Source: a virus. From it: a DNA stretch of 55,620 nucleotides. Positions 39,966 to 47,320 of the stretch are shown here, in pieces (position 1 is the first letter of the stretch; every line of letters begins with the position of its first letter). The position numbers were made by a program, and so were the translations under genes. Under the pieces are notes generated by a model that was not told where the DNA came from, did no database searches, and saw nothing but the letters and a program-made list of their open reading frames with translations. The stretch is from positions 1 to 55,620 of IMG/VR virus record IMGVR_UViG_3300009512_002372; one strand, 5' to 3'.

Positions 39966-41398
39966 GCGGCGTCTGCCACGATGACCGCTGCGCCAGCGTT
40001 GGTGATCTGTCGCTGACGGTGGCTGCCGGGCTGTCGATCCATGACGATGACCGCGTCGGCCGCTGCCAGCTTGTGCCAGTCGCGCTGACCGAACTCGCCA
40101 TCGGTAAAGACTAGGTGCAGGTCGGGTTGGTAGCCGTTCTGCTCCAGCCACTTGACGGCCTCGGGCAGATCAGTACCGCCGCCCCGGCTGATCTCTAAGT
40201 CCAGCAGCTCGGCCCCGGAGTGAACCTCGGCAACAGCCCGCACGTTGTGGTTACACAAGATGATCTGCGCGCCGCTGGTCGGCTGTAGTACGTCCAGTGC
40301 CTGCGCGACCTCAGCTATAAAAGCATTGAGGCGCGCAGTGTTGACGCTGCCGGATATATCAACCGTTACTGCTAGCAGGTCAATAGCACCCTTCGCCGCC
40401 GGGGATATAACCCCCAGTGTGTTAAACCTGCGGCGGTGAATCCGGGCGGGGTTGTTCATGCCGCCCCGGCCCGCTTTGGTCAGGTACTCTGCCAGCTCTG
40501 CGCGCCAGTCTGCTTTGGCGTTGGCGCTGCCTTGCCGTCCGGCTGCTGCGAGAGCGGCGCTGGGGGCGTCCATGCGTTCCTCAGTCTCGCCGTAGGCTTC
40601 GGCCTGAGCCTCGATAGCGGTATCAACGGCGCGCTCTACTCGCTCGCCGTCATCCTGCTCTGCGCGCTCCTGCTCCTCGGCCGTGCCGCTGTACTGCGGC
40701 TCTAAGTGGTGATCGTGTCCAGCTCGGTCGCCTTGGCCTTGGCCGTCGTCGCCGTCTGGCTCTCCGTCTGGCTCTGCTTCACCGGGCTGCTCGCCTTTGC
40801 CTTGTCCGTCGTCTGGCTCTCCGTCTCCCGGCTCTCCCTCGCCTGCGTCGTCTGGCTCTCCCTCGCCCGGCTCTGGCTCTCCCGGCTCTGGCGGCTCTGG
40901 CTCCTGCTCGGCGCGTTCGTTTGCCAGCTCGATGTATACGCTGTCTACAAGGTCATCGCGGCTGAAGCGTGGATCACTGAGAGCGCCGTCCATGATCTCC
41001 AGCCCCGCGGCTATTAGATCGGCGTTGATGACAAAATCGGCTGCCACGTTGTACAGCGTGTGATCCCACGTCCGGCCGTCTGGCCCGGTGCCGCGCTGCT
41101 TGAATGCTTTGCCGCGCCGCATGTGCTGAAGCGCCGCATGGGCCGCCTCGTGGCCGAGGAGGAAGGCGCGCTGCTCGACGTTGGGCAGGCCGAGGAAATA
41201 GTCCACGTTGATGTACAGGTAATAGCCGTCTGTGCCAGCGGTGTCGATGACGCTGGTGGCTACCACTGTCAGGCTCGACGCGAGGATACTGTGGTATCCA
41301 ATGGCGCGGGCGCGCAGCAGTGTGGCCGCCTCCACATATCCTTTGCAGGTGTAGAGGTCGCACTCGTTTTCGTAAATCGGTTTAGCGTTAAATTTCAT
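39962..41398 (-). CDS. DUF2201-like metallopeptidase + VWA protein
   Basis: ATG 41398 follows AAGGAGCTACAACG and gives 478 residues. The N-terminal domain has HEAAHAALQH (His83, Glu84, His87) and a downstream NVAADFVINADL, the signature of the putative peptidase half of DUF2201. An acidic Pro/Gly/Glu/Asp linker (about 165-250), encoded by repetitive DNA, follows. The C-terminal VWA-like domain has the MIDAS set DISGS (Asp347, Ser349, Ser351), GGGTDLPE (Thr409) and FTDGEFG (Asp433). VWA proteins of this type partner MoxR AAA ATPases, present at 42521-43636. Confidence 0.9.
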   Translation of the reverse strand: MKFNAKPIYENECDLYTCKGYVEAATLLRARAIGYHSILASSLTVVATSVIDTAGTDGYYLYINVDYFLGLPNVEQRAFLLGHEAAHAALQHMRRGKAFKQRGTGPDGRTWDHTLYNVAADFVINADLIAAGLEIMDGALSDPRFSRDDLVDSVYIELANERAEQEPEPPEPGEPEPGEGEPDDAGEGEPGDGEPDDGQGKGEQPGEAEPDGEPDGDDGQGQGDRAGHDHHLEPQYSGTAEEQERAEQDDGERVERAVDTAIEAQAEAYGETEERMDAPSAALAAAGRQGSANAKADWRAELAEYLTKAGRGGMNNPARIHRRRFNTLGVISPAAKGAIDLLAVTVDISGSVNTARLNAFIAEVAQALDVLQPTSGAQIILCNHNVRAVAEVHSGAELLDLEISRGGGTDLPEAVKWLEQNGYQPDLHLVFTDGEFGQRDWHKLAAADAVIVMDRQPGSHRQRQITNAGAAVIVADAA

Positions 41399-41423
41399 CG
41401 TTGTAGCTCCTTGTGTGTGTGAT

Positions 41424-42425
41424 CTACCAGAGGTCTGCCATAGCGCCGCCCAGCTCCACCGCGCCGGCGGCCGGGGCAGGTACGGGAAACAGCTCGTCGA
41501 AACCTGACTGAAGGTCTTGTACGCCTTTGAGCGCAACCCGCGCGCCGGTCAGGCTAGAGTCTCGCGCCACTCCGCAGTCTTTCCACTCGTCTGTACTGCT
41601 GACGTTGGCGACGCGTGTGGTCATCATCTCGGCCAGCTCTAACAGCCGGGGGTCGTTGTTCGTGCCTGCGGCGATCTCTCGAAGCATCTGTGCTTGATCT
41701 ACCGTCCCGGTGATTAGAGTGGCTGCCAGTCGCTGACCGCTCTCTAGCTGGGTGACAACGCGCTGTAGCTGCGCTGCCGCATTCTTGAGGGCTGCCTGCT
41801 TGGCGAACTCTAACTGGCGGTAGGCTTCGGCGGCGTGTGTGGCTGCGTACTCGGCTGCCACGTCGGCGGGCAGATTAGGCATTGAAGCCGCGTCGGGGAT
41901 CGACAGCGGAATGGGGGTGTGCAGCTCGGCCGCAAACTTGCCCGCGACCTCCTCGCGCGACGGGTGCGAGGCGTCAGCATTCCAGTCGCCAAGGTCATCG
42001 GCCTGCGCCGCATGCACGAGCAGGTCATAGTCAACGAGAAACTCCTCCAGCAGCGATTCGGCCTCGCGCGTCAGTCGTGCGACCTCCGCGACCACGCCCG
42101 GCACTTTATTGGTATAGATCAGGCGCTTGCCCTCGGCGCTCTCACCGTCGGCGCGGCTGCCGTAAGGCAGTGTCTCGCTGGTCAGGTAGGTGCGCACGGC
42201 TGCGAACGCTGACGTAACCGCCTTCAGCCGTGGCTGACCGCTGCCTAGCAGGTCGATGTTCAATCGTCCGCAACCTTGTTTGGCTCCGGCATTCTCGGCC
42301 GCCTTGGCGCTGGCGGTCTTTGCCAGCTTGACGCCCTTCCACGATCTGACGGTGATCTGCGTCAGCATAAAGTTGTAGGCTGCCCGCTTGAGCATCTCCT
42401 GCTTGATAGTGTCTGTTGTTTCCAT
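41424..42425 (-). CDS. DUF3150-like protein of the MoxR/VWA cassette
   Basis: This 333-residue, mostly helical protein begins with AAYNFMLTQITVRSWKGVKL, has a central EEFLVDYDLLVHAAQ and then a proline-containing turn (FAAELHTPIPLSIPDAA), and ends in Pro/Gly/Ala. The opening and layout resemble DUF3150 proteins that sit between AAA ATPase and CobT/VWA genes in phages and integrative elements; this is a judgement from memory and moderate. It is flanked by the AAA gene upstream and VWA gene downstream, same strand. Confidence 0.7.
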   Translation of the reverse strand: METTDTIKQEMLKRAAYNFMLTQITVRSWKGVKLAKTASAKAAENAGAKQGCGRLNIDLLGSGQPRLKAVTSAFAAVRTYLTSETLPYGSRADGESAEGKRLIYTNKVPGVVAEVARLTREAESLLEEFLVDYDLLVHAAQADDLGDWNADASHPSREEVAGKFAAELHTPIPLSIPDAASMPNLPADVAAEYAATHAAEAYRQLEFAKQAALKNAAAQLQRVVTQLESGQRLAATLITGTVDQAQMLREIAAGTNNDPRLLELAEMMTTRVANVSSTDEWKDCGVARDSSLTGARVALKGVQDLQSGFDELFPVPAPAAGAVELGGAMADLW

Positions 42426-42472
42426 GTTCTGTACTCGCTCTGGTTAAGGGTTAAAGAAGCCGGGGCTTCTAC

Positions 42473-42496
42473 GCAGAAAGCCCGCAAAGGCGGGCT
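42473..42496 (-). terminator. terminator after the AAA ATPase gene
   Basis: On the minus strand AGCCCGC-CTTT-GCGGGCT is followed by TTCTG, 25 bp after the AAA stop. Its T-run is short. A small palindrome GAAGCC-GG-GGCTTC (42456-42469) follows. It may separate the AAA gene from the downstream genes or only reduce readthrough. Confidence 0.6.
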
Positions 42497-42520
42497 GAGA
42501 GGGTGGAGCTGTTGTTGCTG

Positions 42521-43636
42521 TTAGCCGGTCAGGGGCAGCAGGTCGGCATACTTTGAGATAAACTGCTGCGCGGTCGGCCCGGTCGCCATCCAGCCCTCAC
42601 GGGCTGACTTGCGCAGTAGGGCGCTGCCCACGCCGATCTGTAGATCAGTTCTGAACCGGCAGATGTACTGGAGCGCCCGGTCGGCGCTGCTGGCGTTCAC
42701 CGCGCTGGATAGCGCAATGTTGCTGGCTATGTACTGAAGGTCTGTCTCAGTAGGCAGCAGGCACTCAGTCGGGCGGTGCTGTATCTCCTCGCCTGACGGA
42801 ACCTTGTCGTGCATCTCCAGAAAGTCGAACAGTCGATCCGTTGCAGGCGCTCCGACGGTCGCCTCTACCAGCTTGCGGGCGATCAGGTCAGTACGCATGA
42901 TGCCGTCGTTGGCCGCGGCCATTGCGCCCATGTTGACCGCCGCTCGGGCGAGGCTGCGGGGGGTGCAATACTGGACGTCCTCGCTGGGTACGGCGTCCGC
43001 GAATAGCCCCTTGGTATGGCCCGCCTCGACGGCCGCAATCAACAGCGGGTGGATGTTGTTGCCCAGCGCCCAGTCTCGCCATGCTGCAAAGTCGAACTTC
43101 AGCTCAAAGCGCAGGCAGGCGTTGGCAAGGTGGGACAGTGTGCGGGTGCTGCCGCTCTTATCTGCGACGCGGTTCCCGGTGGCGATCACCACCCAGCCGC
43201 CCGGCAGCTTGTCGCCGCCGCTGGTGCGGGTGTCGCTGTCCATGACCGGGCGCAATACCTTTTGCATATCAGCGCCTGCCTGCGTCAGCTCATCGAGGTT
43301 AAGTACGCCGTACTGCTTGCCGGTGGCCTCAATCATGCAGATCAACGCGGACTTGCTAAACTCGGTCTCCCAGCGGCCGTCTGCGGTCTTGCGCGGCAGC
43401 CCCAGTCCTGAGACCTCCACGGCGTCGCGCTGGCCTGCGTTGAACTCGATGTATCCAACCTCGTCCACGCTGACGCCGCGGGCGCGGGCAAGGATGGCGG
43501 GGACTTCATCTCGGCAGAATTGGGTCTTAGCCAGTCCGGGGCTGCCCAGCAGCAAAATGGGCTGGCAGTCGGTCGAAAGGGTGCAGGCTAAAATGTCTTT
43601 TAGCTGCGGCAGGGTTACTGTGGTCAGTGCTGTCAT
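42521..43636 (-). CDS. MoxR-type AAA+ ATPase
   Basis: This 371-residue protein has Walker A GSPGLAKT (31-38), then YIEFNAGQRDAVEVSGLGLP, Walker B YGVLNLDELTQA, sensor I WVVIATGNRVAD and an arginine-containing segment after it, which are typical of the MoxR/CbbQ subgroup. Such ATPases act with VWA partners as chaperone-like remodelers that deliver force or activate metal centres or peptidases. The leader GATAACTGGAGAGACAAAC is close to that of the gene at 31068. A terminator lies on each side. Confidence 0.9.
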   Translation of the reverse strand: MTALTTVTLPQLKDILACTLSTDCQPILLLGSPGLAKTQFCRDEVPAILARARGVSVDEVGYIEFNAGQRDAVEVSGLGLPRKTADGRWETEFSKSALICMIEATGKQYGVLNLDELTQAGADMQKVLRPVMDSDTRTSGGDKLPGGWVVIATGNRVADKSGSTRTLSHLANACLRFELKFDFAAWRDWALGNNIHPLLIAAVEAGHTKGLFADAVPSEDVQYCTPRSLARAAVNMGAMAAANDGIMRTDLIARKLVEATVGAPATDRLFDFLEMHDKVPSGEEIQHRPTECLLPTETDLQYIASNIALSSAVNASSADRALQYICRFRTDLQIGVGSALLRKSAREGWMATGPTAQQFISKYADLLPLTG

Positions 43637-43682
43637 GTTTGTCTCTCCAGTTATCAGTTATCGAAGCCCGGTGGCCTCTACT

Positions 43683-43704
43683 GAAAAAGGCCGCATAGCG
43701 GCCT
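43683..43704 (-). terminator. terminator upstream of the AAA gene
   Basis: On the minus strand AGGCCGC-TAT-GCGGCCT is followed by TTTT, 27 bp after the stop of the membrane protein gene at 43731. It insulates the AAA gene from that transcript, so the AAA gene should have its own promoter in the about 45-bp leader or depend on readthrough. Confidence 0.8.
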
Positions 43705-43730
43705 GGGGGGTTTGGGGTGTGCCTGGGGGG

Positions 43731-44213
43731 CTAGGGGTTCTTTAGATTCTCCGACCATTCGCGCCACAACTTCGTTCGCAGCCCTTCCATGCCTTTCTCC
43801 AGCTCGATGACCTGCTCCTTGAGCGCCCATGCCGCCTCTTCGTATTCGGCGCGGCGCTCTCCGCTGCGGACAACTTGGCGCTCTAGCTGTGCGATGCGCG
43901 CGTCCTTCGTTCCGTATTCTCTTGCCTGCGCGGCTTTGATTTCCTCGACGCAGCGAGCGGGAAGCGGGGACAGCGGAGCAGCGAAGTCGCCGGGGAGGGT
44001 GAAGCTGTCAGGCTCGGGGAAACGCAGTGCGGCTGACTGGGCGTCGCGCACACGAACCCACTCGGCGGCGCGGGCTGCTAGTCTGCGATGTGATATGCGC
44101 TCGGTCAGGTTGATGACCAGCAGCAGCAGTAGGGTGACGATAGGTGCATAGAAGATGATCGCGGCAAAGGGGTTGATGTGCCGGTCAGATATGGCGAAGG
44201 CTAATAGGTCCAT
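43731..44213 (-). CDS. single-pass membrane protein with coiled coil (Rz-spanin-like or accessory)
   Basis: ATG 44213 gives 160 residues; the open frame further upstream crosses a regulatory region and is not used. After a short N-terminus there is one transmembrane helix (AAIIFYAPIVTLLLLLVINL, about 18-37), a basic stretch, and a long charged helix at the C-terminus (RIAQLERQVVRSGERRAEYE, then EAAWALKEQVIELEKGM), likely coiled coil. This topology fits an inner-membrane spanin, but no outer-membrane lipoprotein partner is seen and the gene is on the strand opposite to the lysis genes, so membrane anchoring of the neighbouring AAA/VWA system is an alternative. Confidence 0.6.
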   Translation of the reverse strand: MDLLAFAISDRHINPFAAIIFYAPIVTLLLLLVINLTERISHRRLAARAAEWVRVRDAQSAALRFPEPDSFTLPGDFAAPLSPLPARCVEEIKAAQAREYGTKDARIAQLERQVVRSGERRAEYEEAAWALKEQVIELEKGMEGLRTKLWREWSENLKNP

Positions 44214-44334
44214 GTGGTGTCTCTCTCTGGTTGTCGCCCGCGTGATTGCAGGTCGAAACAACACTCTACACCCGATGAGTGTAGGGTACAAGTGTTGCTT
44301 GTAATTAGAGTGTAAATAGATGGAGCAAGGGGGC

Positions 44335-44635
44335 GTTCTTGATTTTGAAATCGAGAACGGATCAGGAACAAATCAAGAACGGATGGCGGCAAAAGCGTTC
44401 TTGATAGCGTTCTTGATTTGAAAATCAAGAACGGTGCAGATGTCCCGGTATGACTGGGCTGGGAGGTGGTGTGTTCTTGATGTTCTTGATGTTCTTGATT
44501 TTCCTAGATAGTCAGTAAAGAGATAAAGTAATTAGGTTTATTCTCAAATCCCTATTTTTACAAGCTACGATTGTAGGTTTTGATATGTGTATATAGAACG
44601 AACTAACTTAGCGCCATATTGAGAACATCGAGAAC
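44335..44635. repeat. 9-bp iteron cluster (GTTCTTGAT / ATCAAGAAC)
   Basis: Exact GTTCTTGAT at 44335, 44397, 44409, and three head-to-tail copies at 44473, 44482 and 44491. Exact inverse ATCAAGAAC at 44372 and 44424. Near copies (1-2 changes) at 44350, 44361, 44618 and 44627. The pair at 44409-44417 and 44424-44432 forms a palindrome with 11-bp arms. Such clusters bind replication initiators, ParB-like proteins, repressors or terminase. The AT-rich block beside it favours an origin. Confidence 0.85.
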
Positions 44636-44959
44636 ATACAAGCTAACCTTGTACCCGTGACGCCTCACCACTAAGGCGTAATAATATTAGCCCCTCCCCC
44701 CATCGCGCATCGCAATTCAGCAGGCCACCCCGGTCGCCGGTCACCCAGTCGCCGCGGTGATCTACTGCTGGTGACCAGCTCGGGTGTATGCCTACCTCCC
44801 ATGCCACACAGGCAGACACATCCTCCCTCCCCGCTGCGCCGAATTGGAATCGAAGCCGTAAGGCAATGAGGCGCTGTGGTGAACCCCCCTTTTTGCCTCC
44901 GTGCCGGGGGAATACGGGCCAACAGGGGGGCCGGGTACGGGGCGACAGGGGCAATTCAG

Positions 44960-44976
44960 CGGCCCCGCAGGGGCCG
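44960..44976. terminator. GC hairpin near the late-gene leader
   Basis: CGGCCCC-GCA-GGGGCCG is a perfect 7-bp stem followed by TTGTTA, a weak T-run in the rightward direction. It could stop stray rightward transcripts before the terminase genes or be an antitermination target. Confidence 0.4.
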
Positions 44977-45152
44977 TTGTTAGCCCTATTATAGATTTCT
45001 GGTGAAACTGGATTATTGACTTACAAGTTTAGCTTTAACTTTTCCAAATAACGTGTAGATTCCGTGTAAATTCCACCGATAGGAATAAAAACAACTTTAC
45101 GCTTGTACGCCGCAACCAATAAGTGTAATCTCTTCGCTAGTCTGGAGCTTTA

Positions 45153-45800
45153 ATGGCGACCACAAACATGGCCCCCTCGATGACAGCACCCACAACAGCC
45201 TCTCAAACCAGCCGCGTACCCGTCACCCTCGACGATTTACGCAGTATGGAAGACGCAATGTTTCAAAACCCTACTGCTAGGTTCTCAACGACCCAGCGAG
45301 TGTTTTTTGAGGCGCTACTATCGCACCCAACCTTAGATGTCGCAGCCGCCGCCAAGATTTGCGACGTGCCGATTAAGAAAGCGATGTCGTGGATAGCACA
45401 ACCGACGGTTCAAGCCGCTCTGAATCACCTTATGACCACCCGCATGAAGCGGCTGGGACTAGATAAGGACTCATTGCTGGCTAAAATCGTAGACTTACTT
45501 GATATGTCCACTGGCGTAGTCCCTATTATCAAATCGGGGTACGACAAAGACACTAAAACATTCACGTCGCAGTCAGTAAAAGAGACTGACTTAGGCGCAG
45601 CGGCCCGATTTACTGACCAGCTATCTAAGCATTTCCAACTTTATGCTCCTGAAGGTGTGTCTGGACTTAGCGTTAACCTCAGTTTGGTTATGGGGGAAGA
45701 CCCACAGCTCATTCCGCAGTCTAGCGAAGACGAGGTAGTGTCACTTGACGCGCTGCCTACGATTGAACTTGACCCTGACACGGAAGAGGACGCCGATTGA
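45153..45800 (+). CDS. terminase small subunit
   Basis: This 215-residue protein precedes the large subunit. It has a disordered Thr/Pro-rich N-terminus, an HTH-like segment (LDVAAAAKICDVPIKKAMSW) and a helical core, and an acidic C-terminus (LDPDTEEDAD). Small terminases bind the packaging site and pass DNA to the motor. ATG 45153 has TCTGGAGCTTTA upstream. It overlaps the TTG start of the large subunit by three bases. Identification rests mostly on size, HTH and position. Confidence 0.8.
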   Translation: MATTNMAPSMTAPTTASQTSRVPVTLDDLRSMEDAMFQNPTARFSTTQRVFFEALLSHPTLDVAAAAKICDVPIKKAMSWIAQPTVQAALNHLMTTRMKRLGLDKDSLLAKIVDLLDMSTGVVPIIKSGYDKDTKTFTSQSVKETDLGAAARFTDQLSKHFQLYAPEGVSGLSVNLSLVMGEDPQLIPQSSEDEVVSLDALPTIELDPDTEEDAD

Positions 45801-47320
45801 GCGTTCAGCCGCCCGTCAACATTGATTACAAGGCATCACCGACCTTTAAGAGCTTCCATTCGGATCGCACTTCGTTCGTTCGCGGAATGCGCGGCCCTAT
45901 TGGTTCTGGGAAGTCCGTCGGTGCGATGATCGACGTGGCTTTGGAGAAAGCACTACAGCAAGCTCCGAACGCATCGGGTATTCGCAAGTCCCGATGGGGT
46001 TTAGTCCGAGCAACTTACCCCGAGTTAAAGAGTACAACGCTCAAGACGTTTCAAGATTGGCTGCCGGACTCGATATGCCCAGTCAAAATCAACGAATCTC
46101 CTATTACTGCGCGGTTAACGCTGCCACTGCCCGACAAAACCGTGGTCATGGCAGAGTTTGTGTTCATCGCGCTGGACAAACCGAAAGACTTAGGCAAGTT
46201 ATTGAGCTTAGAGTTGACCGGCGCGTTCTTAAACGAAGCAAAAGAGCTGGATAAGGCGGTTGCCGACACGATTACGTCTCGGGTAGGTCGGTATCCAGCG
46301 GTACGAGAAGGCGGCCCGAGCTGGTCTGGCGTCCTGATGGACACGAACAGCCCCGCGGAAGATCACTGGTACGCGGAGTTGGAGCAAAACCCGCCGGATG
46401 GCTGGACGTTTTACCAACAACCGCCCGCGCTACTGCGGTATAAGACGGGGTCACCCCTGCTGATGAACCCGGACACCACCGGGATTACTAAAGCAAGGTG
46501 CGAGAGTACCGGCTTCGAGCCAAACCCCGCCGCCGAGAACATACAGAACCTCCCCGGAGGGTATGAATACTACTATAACGCCATAGGCGGTAAAGACCCG
46601 AACTGGGTACGCGCCTATGTGCTGAACGAATACGCGACCGTGCGCGACGGCAGGCCGGTGTACGGCGAAACCTTCAATGAGAGGGTTCACGTCGCCAAGA
46701 CAAACCTTTGGCCGCTCAAAAAACACCCTATCTATATAGGATTGGACTTTGGACTGACTCCCAGCGCCATTTTTGGGCAGTATGTTGACGGCCAACTTCG
46801 TATTCTTGACGAGTTAGTGGCAACCCGCATGGGTCTGACTGACTTTATTACTACGGTGATGATGCCGCTGATTGCGCAGAAGTACGCGCAGCATGACCGC
46901 ATCTATGTCGGCGACCCTTCGGGCAACGCGGCGGGTGACACCGACGAAGTAAGCTGTTTTCAGGTAATGCGGGGCGCAGGCATGGCGGTTGTCCCGGCAT
47001 CTACTAACGCTATCGAGCCTCGTCTTGAGGCGGTACGTCACTTTCTCATGCGACTGGCCCCAAAGGGGGAACCGGCGTTCTTGCTGAGTGCGCACTGCAC
47101 CATTTTGAAATCCGGCTTCATTGCAGGCTATCAGTACGCCCGCGTTCAGGTTTCAGGCGAGGCTCGATACCGAGAGAAGCCAGACAAAAACAAATTTAGC
47201 CACCCCCATGACGCATTGCAGTATTTATGCTTGAGGGTTTTAACCGCGATAGCGCGGGAGAAAAACAGCGGGCATACGTTTGCCCCTTTGAAGGTTGCTG
47301 ACATGCGCACAGGTTACTAA
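45797..47320 (+). CDS. terminase large subunit
   Basis: This 507-residue protein starts at TTG overlapping the previous TGA. The ATPase has MRGPIGSGKSV (Walker A, Lys39) and LELTGAFLNEAKEL (Walker B with Glu147). The nuclease has IGLDFGLTPSAIFGQ near residue 316 (first Asp), YVGDPSGNAAGD near 373, and a final KFSHPHDALQYL. This is the order of phage packaging motors that translocate DNA into the prohead and cut it. It is coupled to the portal by an overlapping TAATGG. Confidence 0.95.
   Translation: MSVQPPVNIDYKASPTFKSFHSDRTSFVRGMRGPIGSGKSVGAMIDVALEKALQQAPNASGIRKSRWGLVRATYPELKSTTLKTFQDWLPDSICPVKINESPITARLTLPLPDKTVVMAEFVFIALDKPKDLGKLLSLELTGAFLNEAKELDKAVADTITSRVGRYPAVREGGPSWSGVLMDTNSPAEDHWYAELEQNPPDGWTFYQQPPALLRYKTGSPLLMNPDTTGITKARCESTGFEPNPAAENIQNLPGGYEYYYNAIGGKDPNWVRAYVLNEYATVRDGRPVYGETFNERVHVAKTNLWPLKKHPIYIGLDFGLTPSAIFGQYVDGQLRILDELVATRMGLTDFITTVMMPLIAQKYAQHDRIYVGDPSGNAAGDTDEVSCFQVMRGAGMAVVPASTNAIEPRLEAVRHFLMRLAPKGEPAFLLSAHCTILKSGFIAGYQYARVQVSGEARYREKPDKNKFSHPHDALQYLCLRVLTAIAREKNSGHTFAPLKVADMRTGY

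Larger units (their letters stand above)
44214..45152. other. 939-bp gene-free region: candidate origin and/or packaging region
   Basis: No convincing gene lies here. From left: GTGTAG/CTACAC inverted pair near 44270-44290; TTGTAAT and GTGTAA near 44301-44313; iterons 44335-44499; AT-rich DNA 44500-44660 with two more iterons at 44618-44635; GC-rich segment 44680-44980 with a C6T5 run and hairpin 44960-44976; then AT-rich DNA with GTGTAA at 45056-45126 before the terminase. It separates the leftward accessory genes from the late operon. Confidence 0.7.

Noticed and set aside
39965-40151. Upstream extension of the 168-residue gene
   Set aside because: It would overlap the VWA coding region by about 190 bases with an Arg-rich N-terminus. 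The ATGA overlap at 39965 is the usual coupled start.
41399-41536. Upstream extension of the metallopeptidase-VWA gene
   Set aside because: ATG 41398 has a good ribosome site and begins the recognised domain. The extension would overlap the DUF3150-like gene.
42804-43745. 313-codon rightward frame opposite the AAA ATPase
   Set aside because: The leftward frame has all the AAA motifs. The rightward frame is an antisense shadow with Ser/Ala/Arg composition.
44643-44994. Coding frames on both strands in the gene-free region before terminase
   Set aside because: They are Pro/Arg/Gly-rich by base composition, have no ribosome sites and contradict each other. They look like chance openings in GC-rich DNA.
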